Assembly (NCBI RefSeq): GCF_002286815.1
Contig: NZ_MUNM01000054.1
Span: 107,344-171,343 of the forward strand
Source: Pseudomonas sp. PICF141
GTDB taxonomy: Bacteria; Pseudomonadota; Gammaproteobacteria; Pseudomonadales; Pseudomonadaceae
Direction of reading: 5' to 3'
Length of the DNA: 64,000 nt
Positions 15,545-24,465 of this stretch are shown piece after piece. Each line of letters opens with the position of its first letter. The first letter of the stretch is position 1. Below the pieces are notes generated by a model. That model made no database searches and had not been told where the DNA came from. It saw only the letters and a list, made by a program, of their open reading frames with translations. Made by a program: the position numbers and the translations under genes.

Positions 15545-17339
15545 GGCTGCTGTGGTTACTCGTGACGTAGCGGCTGCGGCGCCGCTTGTTGGTGTTCAAA
15601 GGTTCGTTGGACAGGGCGTGCATCACCGCCCAGGCGATGTCGGCGTGACCGGTGGCCTCAGTGCGCGAAGCGCTGTAGGTGATCTGGCCGCTGTTGGTGG
15701 ATCCGCGCTTAATGGTCAGGAAGGCCTGGGCGATGTCGGTCCAGCCGGCATCCCACTCGATGCGGCTGCCTTGGATCGTGTCCTGGGCCTTGAGTACCAG
15801 GGCGTTTTTCGCTTCAAGGCTGTAGTGAATCGGCGTCGCCTTGGCGTAGAAGTCGCGCACCAGGTCGAACACGCCGTAGCCCACGCCGGTGACGTCGATG
15901 CCGATATGCTGGACGTTGAAGCGCTCGGTCAGCTTCTTGACCTGGGCGGCCTGGTAGGTGAACGAGTGGCCACGCCAGCTGTGCTTCTCCAAGATCCGGA
16001 ACTTCGCCCCAGGTTCGAGCGGCGGCGCGATGACCACGCAGGTGGCGTCGTCGCGGGTGCGGCTCGGGTCGTAGCCCAGCCAGACCGGGCTGTTGCCGAA
16101 CGGGCGATCCAGGTCCGGGTTGTAGTCCTCCCACAACGACAGATCCGAGTAGCAGCGCTCTAGATCCTTGAGGCTGAACGCGCTTTGGGTGCTGTCGATG
16201 AACTTGCAGTAGAACAACTGCTGGAACTTGTCCTCGTCGTACTCCAGCTGCAGCTGCTCGAGGTCGAACAGATCGCAGCCGCCGGCGATTGCATCGTCCA
16301 GGGTGATGGTCTTGCGCCACTGGCCGTCCGGACACAGCGCGCCCTGTGTGTAGGCCGATTCGCTGGGCCAGACGCCGCCGGCCTTCTTGCCGCGCTTGCT
16401 GTTGCGGAACTCTTCGCCCGACCAGAATGGGTACGCCTGGTGCGACACCGCGCTGGGCGTCGAGAAATAGGTTTTACGCCATTTCTTGTGCGTGCCCATG
16501 GCGCTGGCCACGGTGCTCAATTTTTCGAAATCGCGGATCCAGAAATATTCGTCCACGTAGACATGGCCGTGATAGCCCTGGGCGGTGCTGCTGTTGGTGC
16601 TGAGAAAGCGCAGTTCGGCGCCGTTGCTGAGGGTGATGGGGTTGCCGGTCAGCTCGATGCCGAACCACTGTTGGGCAAACTGGATGATGTAGCTGCGGAA
16701 GATCTCGGACTGCGATCGGCTGGCGGACAGGAACACCTGGTTGTCACCGCTCAGCACGGCGTCCATGAACGCTTCGCCGGCGAAGTAGTAGGTCAGACCG
16801 ACCTGCCGGCTTTTGAGGATGTTGCGGACTCGGCGCGTCAGCGGGTTCTGTTTCGCCTCGAACAGCTCTTTCTGGTAGCCGTACATCTTGGAGATGAACT
16901 TATCCAGGAAGTCCACTTCGGTCAGGCCGCTGATGTCGTTCTTGGTCTTCTTTTCGCGCTTCTTGCCGCCACCATCGCCCCGATCGCGGCGCTGGCCTGA
17001 GGGGCGCTCCCGGGGCGCGTCCGGACTGTCGGACGACGCTGCCGGCGCGGGCTTGGCCGACTGCTTAATCAGGCGTTCGCGCAGGGAAGTCAGGCGCTCC
17101 AGTTCGTCGAGTTCGCCCTTGGACAGCGTGTCGACTTTCTCCAGGATCAGGGTGATTCGCCGGCTGATGGCGGTCAGCGGTTCCTCGTCCGTCAGCATCT
17201 CGTCCCAGCACCCTTGGCGGATCCAGTAATAGACGATTCGGATGTTGGGCAGCTTCAAATGCGCCTGGATTTCCTTCACCGAACAACGGCGCAGGTAGAG
17301 GCGTTTTGCGGCTTCTTTGACTTCGGTTGGGTAGTTCAT
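15348..17339 (-). CDS. Terminase large (ATPase) subunit (P2 GpP family)
   Basis: A 663-residue packaging motor protein. An N-terminal helix-turn-helix (~5-40) is followed by a charged Gly/Arg-rich linker, then an ATPase domain with a deviant Walker A (LKSRQVGLTYYFAGEAF) and a Walker B (HVYVDEYFW). The nuclease domain includes WLGYDPSRTRDDATCVV and HIGIDVTGVGYGVFD. The last ~66 residues overlap the portal gene in another frame and look like shifted portal coding (Arg-rich, no fold), so the functional end is near 15545 and the long overlap may reflect a lost stop. The start at 17339 is where homologues begin; no ribosome site is obvious. Confidence 0.9.
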   Translation of the reverse strand: MNYPTEVKEAAKRLYLRRCSVKEIQAHLKLPNIRIVYYWIRQGCWDEMLTDEEPLTAISRRITLILEKVDTLSKGELDELERLTSLRERLIKQSAKPAPAASSDSPDAPRERPSGQRRDRGDGGGKKREKKTKNDISGLTEVDFLDKFISKMYGYQKELFEAKQNPLTRRVRNILKSRQVGLTYYFAGEAFMDAVLSGDNQVFLSASRSQSEIFRSYIIQFAQQWFGIELTGNPITLSNGAELRFLSTNSSTAQGYHGHVYVDEYFWIRDFEKLSTVASAMGTHKKWRKTYFSTPSAVSHQAYPFWSGEEFRNSKRGKKAGGVWPSESAYTQGALCPDGQWRKTITLDDAIAGGCDLFDLEQLQLEYDEDKFQQLFYCKFIDSTQSAFSLKDLERCYSDLSLWEDYNPDLDRPFGNSPVWLGYDPSRTRDDATCVVIAPPLEPGAKFRILEKHSWRGHSFTYQAAQVKKLTERFNVQHIGIDVTGVGYGVFDLVRDFYAKATPIHYSLEAKNALVLKAQDTIQGSRIEWDAGWTDIAQAFLTIKRGSTNSGQITYSASRTEATGHADIAWAVMHALSNEPLNTNKRRRSRYVTSNHSSHGQPQTQKTSRSPTTAATHAQLYVRGARAGAIRQHRRVRGGVSQRRRQDLQAAGVAGWPGQAIAR

Positions 17340-17396
17340 GGGCCGCAGTCTATGCGGCGAAAACGCTGGAAACGCGGGGTTAACTTCCGTGATCCG

Positions 17397-17454
17397 CCTA
17401 TATCGCGGATATAGGAGAAGGGCGTATGTGAACCGTTTGTTTGGGGGCAAACGG
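17397..17454. promoter_or_regulatory. Divergent late-promoter region with two inverted repeats
   Basis: Between the leftward terminase and rightward scaffold genes lie CCTATATC-GCG-GATATAGG (17397-17415, perfect) and CCGTTTG-N8-CAAACGG (17433-17454, perfect). In P2-like phages this gap holds the divergent P and O promoters, activated by Ogr at dyad sites. The assignment of either repeat to Ogr is inferred from position. Confidence 0.55.
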
Positions 17455-17501
17455 CTCCCTATCGTGGCGGCTCATTCAACGATTGAGCGCAGTTATCACT
17501 C

Positions 17502-18428
17502 ATGCCCCGTTCCCTTGTCTCCTACTGGAAACGTGTTGCCACCAGCGGCCCGACCGTCGATGGCCGCGAGATCCTTCCCCAGGAACTGCGCGATATCGCG
17601 GAGACGTACAACCCAGCGTTGTACACCGCCGTTATCTGGTGCGAACACGAGCGTTGGTTCGGTTCTTTCGGGACTGTATTCGCGGTACGCCTCATTGAGG
17701 ACGCCGAGGATCTGGAGCCTGGCCAAGTCGCCCTTGAAGCGCAGCTGAAGCCTAACGACAAGTTGCTGCGCCTGAATGACGCCGGCGAAAAGGTCTTCAC
17801 CAGCATTGAGATTCGCCCGAATTTCCGTGGCCGTGGCAAAGCGTACATGACCGGGATCGCGGTCACTGACGAGCCCGCCAGCGTGGGTACTCAGGAACTC
17901 TATTTTTCCAGCCGGACCAGCCGGGACGCTTACTACGCCGCATCTGTCGAGCTGGGCACCTTCCACGAAAACGAACCCAAGGGCGAGCTGGGCAAGCTCA
18001 CCGCGCTGCTGACTGGCCTGTTCAAGCGTTTCAGCGCTGAAAACAGCCAAACCGAAACTACCCCGCAAACCCCAACCGAGAGCAAACCCCCAATGGATGA
18101 AGCTACCGCAACGGCTTTGAAAGCCCTGCTGGCGCAGCTGCTGGTCGTCGCTGCCGGCATTCAGGCCGTGATCGAGCCTGCAGCCGAAGAAGCACCAGAA
18201 CCCGATCAAGCCCCGATCGATGACGTGAGCGCGGCAGTGGACGAAATTGTCGCCACTGCAGAAGAAGAGCGCGAGTTCGCACGCAAGGGCGGCGGCTCCA
18301 ATAAGGCTGTATTGGCGGCACTGTCGAACCTGCAAAAGCAGTTCACCGCACTGCAGAACACCACCACTGGCCGTCAACTGCCGCGCACCACTGGCGCCGC
18401 TGACAAAGCCAAAGCGCGGGTGCTCTGA
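17502..18428 (+). CDS. Capsid scaffolding protein/prohead protease (P2 GpO family)
   Basis: A 308-residue protein. The N-terminal ~160 residues form the serine-type assembly protease part (YNPALYTAVIWCEHERW, GRGKAYMTGIAVTDEPASVGTQEL), and the C-terminal region (~215-308) is an Ala/Glu-rich helical scaffold (ATALKALLAQLLVVAAGIQ). It is removed by cleavage as the head matures. It is the first gene of the rightward late operon, ending one base before the capsid ATG. Confidence 0.93.
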   Translation: MPRSLVSYWKRVATSGPTVDGREILPQELRDIAETYNPALYTAVIWCEHERWFGSFGTVFAVRLIEDAEDLEPGQVALEAQLKPNDKLLRLNDAGEKVFTSIEIRPNFRGRGKAYMTGIAVTDEPASVGTQELYFSSRTSRDAYYAASVELGTFHENEPKGELGKLTALLTGLFKRFSAENSQTETTPQTPTESKPPMDEATATALKALLAQLLVVAAGIQAVIEPAAEEAPEPDQAPIDDVSAAVDEIVATAEEEREFARKGGGSNKAVLAALSNLQKQFTALQNTTTGRQLPRTTGAADKAKARVL

Positions 18429-18429
18429 C

Positions 18430-19446
18430 ATGGCCAATCTGAGCGCCTACGGCGCGAAAATGTATGCACAGCTGCAGCTCGACATCGCCGAAACCTATGG
18501 CGTTGAGTTGGCCAGCAAGCAGTTCAGTGTAGATCCGACGATCGCCCAGGAACTGAACGACGCGATTACCGCCAAGTCGGATTTCCTGCAGCGCATCAAC
18601 GTCATTCCGGTGACTGAGATCAAAGGTCAAAAGGTGTTTATCGGTGTTTCTGGCCCAGTCACTGGCCGCACCAACACCAAGACCACCGACCGCGAAGCCA
18701 AAGACGCTTCGGCGCTCGATGACAGCACCTATGAACTGTCCTCGACCGAATCCGACGTGGGCCTGCCGTACGCGAAAATCGACGCCTGGGCCAAGTTCCC
18801 GGACTTCCATCAGCGCTATTCCGCTGCGGTGCAAAAGCAGATCGCCCTGGACCGCATCATGGTCGGTTTCCATGGTACGCACGCTGCCGTGCAAACCGAT
18901 ATCGACGCTTTCCCGATGTTGCAGGACGTGAACAAGGGCTGGCTGCAGCAGGCGCGTGAGCAAATCCCGGCCCAGGTGCTGAAGGAAGGCAAAACCGCCG
19001 GCAAGGTAGTCCTGGGCGTGGATGGCGACTACGTCAACCTCGATGCCCTGGTGCATGACACCAAGCAGATGGTGGACGAACGTCTGCGTGATGGCGGCGA
19101 CCTGATCGCCATTATCGGTACTGATTTGCTGGCGGCCGACAAGGCGAAGCTGTACGCCAAGCAAGGCGACGTGCCGACCGAAAAAGAGCGCATTGAAGAA
19201 GCCCAGGTGATCGCCACCTACGGCGGTCTGCCGAGCTTCAGCGTGCCGTTCTTCCCGGTCAACGCCGTGGTGGTCACCAGCTGGGACAACCTGTCGATCT
19301 ACTTCCAGGATTCGAGCTGGCGCAAGCAAACCGTGGAGAACTCCAAGCGCTCCCGCGTTGAGGATTACAACAGCCGTAATGAGGGCTACGTGATCGAGCA
19401 GCTGGAGAAGTTCGCGATGACCGAGAACGTGGAGCTGGTGAAGTGA
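18430..19446 (+). CDS. Major capsid protein (P2 GpN family)
   Basis: A 338-residue HK97-fold capsid protein starting MANLSAYGAKMYAQLQ. Family features are SDFLQRINVIPVTEIKGQKV, GLPYAKIDAWAKFPDF and LSIYFQDSSWRKQTVEN. A longer open frame begins at 18247 inside the scaffold gene, but conservation starts at 18430. Its TGA overlaps the GTG start of the terminase small subunit (GTGA). Confidence 0.95.
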   Translation: MANLSAYGAKMYAQLQLDIAETYGVELASKQFSVDPTIAQELNDAITAKSDFLQRINVIPVTEIKGQKVFIGVSGPVTGRTNTKTTDREAKDASALDDSTYELSSTESDVGLPYAKIDAWAKFPDFHQRYSAAVQKQIALDRIMVGFHGTHAAVQTDIDAFPMLQDVNKGWLQQAREQIPAQVLKEGKTAGKVVLGVDGDYVNLDALVHDTKQMVDERLRDGGDLIAIIGTDLLAADKAKLYAKQGDVPTEKERIEEAQVIATYGGLPSFSVPFFPVNAVVVTSWDNLSIYFQDSSWRKQTVENSKRSRVEDYNSRNEGYVIEQLEKFAMTENVELVK

Positions 19447-20165
19447 GCCTGGCCCTTGCGCACAAGCGCCGCATCCAGGCCTTGGGAGGCGCCGCCTTAG
19501 CCGCTGCTGCTGCGGCACCGCTGGCGTACTCCCCGGCGGAAGCGCTGAGCAGCCCGGCCAATGCCCGCAAACACCTGCTGCTGATGGAAGCATCCCTGGA
19601 TCAGGATCTGGAGCGCCTGAGCGCGCTTAAGAACTTGGCCAGCAAGCAGTCGCTCAAACGTGAGGAACTGCTGCCCAAGTACCAGGACTTCATCCAGCGT
19701 TACATGGAATCGGGTCTGGTGATGCCGAACCGCGTCCTGGTGCAGGTGATGGTCTGGCTGTTCGACACCGAGCAGTTCGAAGACGGGCTGGAGCTGGCGG
19801 ACTTTGCGATCGCGCAGGGCCAGGAAATGCCGGAGCGCTTCAAGCGCCGCGATGTGCAGACCTTCGTCGCGGATGCGGTGATCGAGTGGGCTTACGCCGA
19901 GTACAACGCCCAGCGCAGTCCGGAGCCGTACCTGTCCGACCTGCTGCCGCGTGTCGATGATGAATGGGAGCTGACCGAACAGATCCCATCCAAGTACCAC
20001 AAGTTGATCGGCATGCGCGCCATGGAAGCCGAACAGTGGGAAACCGCGCTCAAACATCTTGAGCGCTCCACTGAGTTGTACTCGAAGGCCGGCAACGAGA
20101 CCCGCATTCAGAAGTGCCGCAAGGCACTGGCCAAACAAATGACCGCCACCACCGGCGCCGAATAA
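19443..20165 (+). CDS. Terminase small (endonuclease) subunit (P2 GpM family)
   Basis: A 240-residue packaging protein started by GTG overlapping the capsid stop. The N terminus is Ala-rich, and the conserved region LLPKYQDFIQRYMESG...LVQVMVWLFDTEQFEDGLELADFAI (~75-125) is typical of GpM. It works with the GpP ATPase to recognise and cut cos. A 98-base gap follows with no gene in it. Confidence 0.92.
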   Translation: MSLALAHKRRIQALGGAALAAAAAAPLAYSPAEALSSPANARKHLLLMEASLDQDLERLSALKNLASKQSLKREELLPKYQDFIQRYMESGLVMPNRVLVQVMVWLFDTEQFEDGLELADFAIAQGQEMPERFKRRDVQTFVADAVIEWAYAEYNAQRSPEPYLSDLLPRVDDEWELTEQIPSKYHKLIGMRAMEAEQWETALKHLERSTELYSKAGNETRIQKCRKALAKQMTATTGAE

Positions 20166-20263
20166 TCGACTACCCCCCCAGCGGGGAACTGTGGACGTGT
20201 GTCTGCCATTCATGGCCAGGCCCACGAAAAACAGTCTCCCCGCCCTAATTTGAGCGGCCAGCA

Positions 20264-20725
20264 ATGAGCTTTTCAGGCAAACCCACCACCTTTGTGGAAC
20301 AGGCGATCGAGAACGACGGCTTCTGGCCAAACCTCTCGGTGTCCGAGTTCCAGAAGGGTTACCGCCTGCCGGCGGAGTTCCTGGGCGAGCTGCTGACCGA
20401 CGCACTGAGCATCGCGATGGCCGAGGTCAACGCGGACCTGGCCAAGCTCAAAGCCCGCTGGCAAGCCGTCGGCATCATTAACGTCGAGTCCGCGGATTCC
20501 ACGCTGCTGCCTGAGCGTGCGCTACAGGCGAAGCTCTACAAGCGCGCCGTGTACTGCCGCGCCAAGGCCAGCGCGCTGCAGCAGTTCCCAACCGTGACCC
20601 GTCGCGAAAGTGCGGAGAACACCGGTAAGGAAGCGCCGGAGCGGGAAGACGCGTTTCTGGCTTTCAGTCAGCAGGCCGTGCGCGCCCTGCAGGGCCGTGG
20701 CCGCATCACGGCGGTGCTGCTATGA
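20264..20725 (+). CDS. Head completion/stabilisation protein (P2 GpL family)
   Basis: A 153-residue protein that plugs the filled head. GpL motifs are NDGFWPNLSVSEFQKGYRLP near residues 14-35 and AVYCRAKASALQQFPTVTRRE (~100-122). It sits between terminase and tail completion genes as in P2, and its stop overlaps the next ATG. Confidence 0.9.
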   Translation: MSFSGKPTTFVEQAIENDGFWPNLSVSEFQKGYRLPAEFLGELLTDALSIAMAEVNADLAKLKARWQAVGIINVESADSTLLPERALQAKLYKRAVYCRAKASALQQFPTVTRRESAENTGKEAPEREDAFLAFSQQAVRALQGRGRITAVLL

Positions 20726-21174
20726 CCAAGCTGCAGACACTGACCGCCTACCTGCTGGAACGCCGCCTGGTCGAGCCTGAACAGCTCGACAGCTGGACCG
20801 AGCAAGTGACGCTCAACCTGGTTTGGAAACCCGACGTGGACGGCATGCACCTGGGCGACATGCGCTATCGCGCCGCGATCGTCCTGGAGCGCTTCGCCGA
20901 CCATCCGGCACGGCTGATGGCCCTGATCGGCAGCTGGCTGGAAACCTACGATCCAGAGCGCGATCGGCACGAATTGCCGGCGGCGCAGTTCGCCGTCGAG
21001 CCGCTGGACAATGACCTGTTCGACGTGGAAATCACGCTGGAATTCGTCGAACCGCAATTCCTGGCCGAAGACCCTACCGGCGAGATCCAGGCCTTTGGTA
21101 AGACCTGGGCGTTTGTGCCGTTTGACCTGTGGATCGCCGAGCGCGGCGAGGTGGCCACCCATGGCGGGGCGTAG
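20722..21174 (+). CDS. Tail completion protein (P2 GpR-like)
   Basis: A 150-residue protein. MTKLQTLTAYLLERRLVEPEQLDSW and the acidic beta-rich core with FAVEPLDNDLFDVEITLEFVE fit the GpR tail-completion group (HP1-type branch). Translation is coupled to the gene before (ATGA overlap) and to the next one (14-base overlap). Confidence 0.8.
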   Translation: MTKLQTLTAYLLERRLVEPEQLDSWTEQVTLNLVWKPDVDGMHLGDMRYRAAIVLERFADHPARLMALIGSWLETYDPERDRHELPAAQFAVEPLDNDLFDVEITLEFVEPQFLAEDPTGEIQAFGKTWAFVPFDLWIAERGEVATHGGA

Positions 21175-21844
21175 CACCTTCGAACTCGATGCACGCGGTT
21201 ACCTGGGCGTGCGCGAGCAACTGGCTCTGCTCAGCCTGCCGCCCCAGCTGCGTCGGCGCCTGCTGAACAACGTGACCAAGCGTGTGCGGACCATGAGCCG
21301 TAAGCGCGTGCGCGATCAGCAGAACCTGGACGGCTCGCCTTTCGAGGCCCGTAAGGGTTCGGCCAAGGGCAAAAAGAAGATGGAAGCCGGCTTGGCCAAG
21401 CTGATGGTGGTGACCCATGTCAGTGCCGACGAAGCCGAACTGGGCTGGAAAAACGCGCTGACGCGCTGGGTCGCCGCGCAGCAGCACCATGGCGTCAGCG
21501 AGCGCCGTACCGCTGCGCAGATGCGCCGCTGGAACAAAACCCCACCTGGCCTGGCCGCCACCGACAAGCAGGCCAAGCGCCTGCGCCGGTTGGGCTTTCG
21601 TGTGCGCCAGGCGGGCAAAAAGACGCTGACCCGGCCGTCAGTGGCGTGGATTCAAGAACATGTGAACTACGCCAAGGCGGGGCTGTTGATCCGCATCCTG
21701 GACGACGAGCGAAGCGAATCCACTGGCGCGCAGAGCTGGAAAATCACGCTCCCGAAACGCCAGTTCATCGGCGTCAACACCGACCGCGACACCAGCTTGC
21801 TGGTTAACCAGGTGTTGCAACAAATCCTACATTCACCCCCCTAA
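21161..21844 (+). CDS. Phage virion morphogenesis/tail completion protein (P2 GpS-like)
   Basis: A 227-residue basic protein (MAGRSTFELDARGYLG...). The Arg/Lys-rich segment NVTKRVRTMSRKRVRDQQNLDGSPFEARKG is characteristic of GpS/virion morphogenesis proteins, which help join tail to head. The ATG at 21161 lies inside the end of the preceding gene; the longer frame from 21011 is spurious. Confidence 0.85.
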   Translation: MAGRSTFELDARGYLGVREQLALLSLPPQLRRRLLNNVTKRVRTMSRKRVRDQQNLDGSPFEARKGSAKGKKKMEAGLAKLMVVTHVSADEAELGWKNALTRWVAAQQHHGVSERRTAAQMRRWNKTPPGLAATDKQAKRLRRLGFRVRQAGKKTLTRPSVAWIQEHVNYAKAGLLIRILDDERSESTGAQSWKITLPKRQFIGVNTDRDTSLLVNQVLQQILHSPP

Positions 21845-21855
21845 CGAGGCACTGC

Positions 21856-22971
21856 ATGGCACTCGGTCAAGTCACCGTCGACAATCTCAATCTGGGCCAG
21901 GGTGCCGTAACAGAGATTGAACGCTACTTCCTTTTCATCGGCCCGGCCGGCAAGAACGTCGGCCAGTTCATCCCGCTGAACACCGACAGCGACCTGGACG
22001 CCACCCTGGGCGTGCTGGCCAGCGACCTGAAAACTCAAATCACCGCTGCCCGTCTCAACGGCGGCCAGCGCTGGGCGTGCGTGGCTGCGCCGATCGGCGC
22101 CGAGGCCAACTGGTCCGAGGCCCTGGAAAAAGCCCAGCAGCAAGGTTTCTCGGTGGAGGCCGTGGTGATCACCAAGCCGGTGACCACCGCCGCCGAGCTG
22201 TCGACCATGCACGACGCAGCGATTGCCCTGAACAACACCTACGGTCGCCGCGTGTTTGTGATGGCGGCCGCTGTGGGCATCACCGCGCAACAGACCTGGG
22301 CGCAATACGTCACTGAGCAGAAGGCGCTGGTGGCCGATCTGGCGGCGCCGCGTGTCCTGGTCGTGCCGCAGTTGCACGGCAATGACCTGGGCGTGTTGGC
22401 CGGTCGCTTGGCGAACGCGACGGTAAGCATTGCCGACAGCCCAATGCGCGTGGCCACCGGTGCCGTGCTGGGTCTTGGTCCGGTGCCGGTCGATGCCGAC
22501 AAAATCCCGCTGCCGTCGGCGGTGCGCAGTGAGCTGGACCGGGCGCGCTTCTCCGTGTCGCAGACCTACCCGGATTACCAGGGCGTGTACTGGGGCGACG
22601 GCAACATGCTCGACACCCCGGCGAGTGATTTCCAGGTCGTTGAATACCTGCGCATCACCGACAAGGCAGCGCGTCTGATTCGTCCGCTGCTGATCCGCCG
22701 CGTGGCCGATCGCCGCTTGAACAGTACCCCCAACAGCATGGCGGTCAACACCAACCAACTGATGGCGCCCCTGCGGGCGATGGCCAAGTCCACCACCTTC
22801 AACGGCGAGGTGTTCCCCGGCGATATCGAGCCGCCGAAAGACGGTGACCTGGTACTGAGCTGGCTGAGCAAAACCAAGGTCGCGGCCTACATCAAGCTCA
22901 AACCCCTCAACTGCCCGAAAGACCTGACGGCGAACATCGCCCTGGATCTTTCCACCGACAAAACGGAGTAA
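21856..22971 (+). CDS. Contractile tail sheath protein (DUF2586, HP1/K139 type)
   Basis: A 371-residue protein (MALGQVTVDNLNLGQGAVTEIERYFLFIGPAGKN...). It matches the DUF2586 sheath proteins of HP1-like phages rather than P2 FI. Conserved parts include AVGITAQQTWAQYV, VYWGDGNMLDTPASDFQVVEYLRI and FPGDIEPPKDGDLVLSW near the C terminus. It forms the contractile outer cylinder of the tail and is followed six bases on by the tube gene. Confidence 0.9.
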   Translation: MALGQVTVDNLNLGQGAVTEIERYFLFIGPAGKNVGQFIPLNTDSDLDATLGVLASDLKTQITAARLNGGQRWACVAAPIGAEANWSEALEKAQQQGFSVEAVVITKPVTTAAELSTMHDAAIALNNTYGRRVFVMAAAVGITAQQTWAQYVTEQKALVADLAAPRVLVVPQLHGNDLGVLAGRLANATVSIADSPMRVATGAVLGLGPVPVDADKIPLPSAVRSELDRARFSVSQTYPDYQGVYWGDGNMLDTPASDFQVVEYLRITDKAARLIRPLLIRRVADRRLNSTPNSMAVNTNQLMAPLRAMAKSTTFNGEVFPGDIEPPKDGDLVLSWLSKTKVAAYIKLKPLNCPKDLTANIALDLSTDKTE

Positions 22972-22977
22972 CGCCCC

Positions 22978-23430
22978 ATGGCAAAAATTGGCGGCAAGAA
23001 CTTCGACGTGAGCCTGGGCGACCTGTCGCTGCACGTCGAGAACTGCACCCTGGACATCACCGACAACTCGGCGGTGGCCCAGACCCGTGGCGTGCCGGAT
23101 GGCTTCGTGGATGGCGACGTGGCGGCGGCCGGCGAATTCGAGCTGGACACCACCAACTTCAACCTGCTGATCGACGCGGCGCGATCGGCCGGCAGCTTCC
23201 GCGCCTTGAAACCCTTTGACGCGGTGTTCTTCGCCAAGGCCGGCGAGGACGAGGAACTGCGTGTGGAAGCGTTCGGCTGCAAGGTGAAGGTGTCCAGCCT
23301 GCTGGCGATCGATCCGAAGGGTGGCGAGAAGAGCAAACACAAGGTGCCGTTCGACGTCACCAGTCCGGACTTTATCCATATCAATGGCGTGCCGTACCTC
23401 GACGCTGCCGAGATCGAGGGGCTGCGCTGA
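22978..23430 (+). CDS. Tail tube protein (DUF2597, HP1/K139 type)
   Basis: A 150-residue beta-rich protein (MAKIGGKNFDVSLGDLSLHVENCTLDITDN...) of the DUF2597 group that forms the inner tail tube. The gene order sheath-tube and the length fit HP1 relatives. Its TGA overlaps the ATG of the zinc-finger gene. Confidence 0.9.
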   Translation: MAKIGGKNFDVSLGDLSLHVENCTLDITDNSAVAQTRGVPDGFVDGDVAAAGEFELDTTNFNLLIDAARSAGSFRALKPFDAVFFAKAGEDEELRVEAFGCKVKVSSLLAIDPKGGEKSKHKVPFDVTSPDFIHINGVPYLDAAEIEGLR

Positions 23431-23639
23431 TGGTGGATTGGTTCGACCGCGCCCAGGAACTGGAGCAACGCCAGCGTGACCAGGCGATCAAGGCCCAGCT
23501 GCAGCAGCCAAGGCCGGTCGGGCCAAGCCTGACCCACTGCCAGGATTGCGACAAAGAGATCCCGCCAGCGCGCCAGGCGCTGGGCGGCATGACCCGGTGC
23601 GTCCCGTGCCAGACGGTCCACGAAAAGAGTAATCGTTGA
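23430..23639 (+). CDS. TraR/DksA-type C4 zinc-finger protein
   Basis: A 69-residue protein with a CxxC...CxxC zinc finger (HCQDCDKEIPPARQALGGMTRCVPCQ, residues ~36-60), the TraR/DksA C-terminal type. Phage TraR-like proteins can modulate RNA polymerase in place of DksA/ppGpp. The acidic tip of true TraR is not obvious, so activity is uncertain. It is embedded in the late operon with overlapping ends. Confidence 0.85.
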   Translation: MVDWFDRAQELEQRQRDQAIKAQLQQPRPVGPSLTHCQDCDKEIPPARQALGGMTRCVPCQTVHEKSNR

Positions 23640-23935
23640 TGACGACTGAAGCCGTACGCCTCGGATCGCTGGAACAGAAATTTGCCGTTTTCGAACACCG
23701 ATTGAGTGAGCTGGAAAGCCGGCACGAAACCGTACCAACGCGCGTCACCAAGTTGGAGCAGGGTTTCGAACACATGGCGGGTCAGCTGTCGGAACTCAAC
23801 GCTGGCCAGCAGACGCTGACCGTGGCGGTAAATGACATCGGCGCTAAGGTGGGCCGCTTACTGACCATCCTGACCCTGGTGGGGGCTGTGCTGCAGATGG
23901 CCGTGCCAGCACTCCTGCGGGTGTGGTTCCCATGA
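23639..23935 (+). CDS. Small coiled-coil membrane protein, putative holin-like
   Basis: A 98-residue protein: a long charged coiled coil (residues ~10-65, LGSLEQKFAVFEHRLSELESRHE) and one hydrophobic C-terminal segment (LLTILTLVGAVLQMAVPALL). It directly precedes the endolysin gene and overlaps it by four bases, the usual holin position, but one membrane segment and a coiled coil also fit an endolysin-release helper. The assignment rests on context. Confidence 0.65.
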   Translation: MTTEAVRLGSLEQKFAVFEHRLSELESRHETVPTRVTKLEQGFEHMAGQLSELNAGQQTLTVAVNDIGAKVGRLLTILTLVGAVLQMAVPALLRVWFP

Positions 23936-24465
23936 GCCTGCGCGGCCGGATTCAAGCCGGTGCGATCGCGCTGGCCAGTGCTTCGCTGCTGACGTTCCTG
24001 GGCACCTGGGAAGGGCAGGGACAGAACACCGTTTACGCGGACAACCTGGCCCGTAGGCTGCCCACCGTATGCAAAGGCATCACCCGACACACCAGCCCGT
24101 TTCCGGTGGTGATCGGTGACTACTGGTCGGACGCTCGATGCGCCGAGGTGGAGCAGCTGGTGATTGGCAAAAGTCAGCTGCAGCTCGCCGACTGCATCAC
24201 CAACCCGAACGTGGGCCAGAACACTTTCGACGCCCTGACCAGCCACGGGCACAACGTCGGCGTGCCCAGTACCTGCGCCAGTCGAGCGGTGGGGCTGATC
24301 AATGCAGGCCGCATCGCCGAAGGCTGCAAGGCCTTGGCCTGGGCGCCGGATGGCAAGACGCCGGTGTGGGCTTTCGTCACCGATGCCCGGGGCCGCAAGC
24401 AGTTTGTTCAAGGCCTGCACAACCGCCGACTGGCCGAATTCCGGCTGTGTGCGGAGGGGCTGTAA
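23932..24465 (+). CDS. Endolysin, GH24 lysozyme with signal-arrest-release N terminus
   Basis: A 177-residue lysozyme. The N terminus (MSLRGRIQAGAIALASASLLTFLGTWEG) has a weakly hydrophobic segment with many Ala, Ser and Gly, typical of signal-arrest-release endolysins. The catalytic Glu lies in GTWEGQ, followed by the GH24 pattern through VCKGITRHTS. ATG 23932 overlaps the preceding stop. It degrades peptidoglycan once released from the membrane. Confidence 0.88.
   Translation: MSLRGRIQAGAIALASASLLTFLGTWEGQGQNTVYADNLARRLPTVCKGITRHTSPFPVVIGDYWSDARCAEVEQLVIGKSQLQLADCITNPNVGQNTFDALTSHGHNVGVPSTCASRAVGLINAGRIAEGCKALAWAPDGKTPVWAFVTDARGRKQFVQGLHNRRLAEFRLCAEGL

Noticed and set aside
21841..23379. 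A 512-codon antisense open frame over sheath and tube genes
   Set aside because: His/Arg/Val-rich shadow of two well-recognised phage structural genes.
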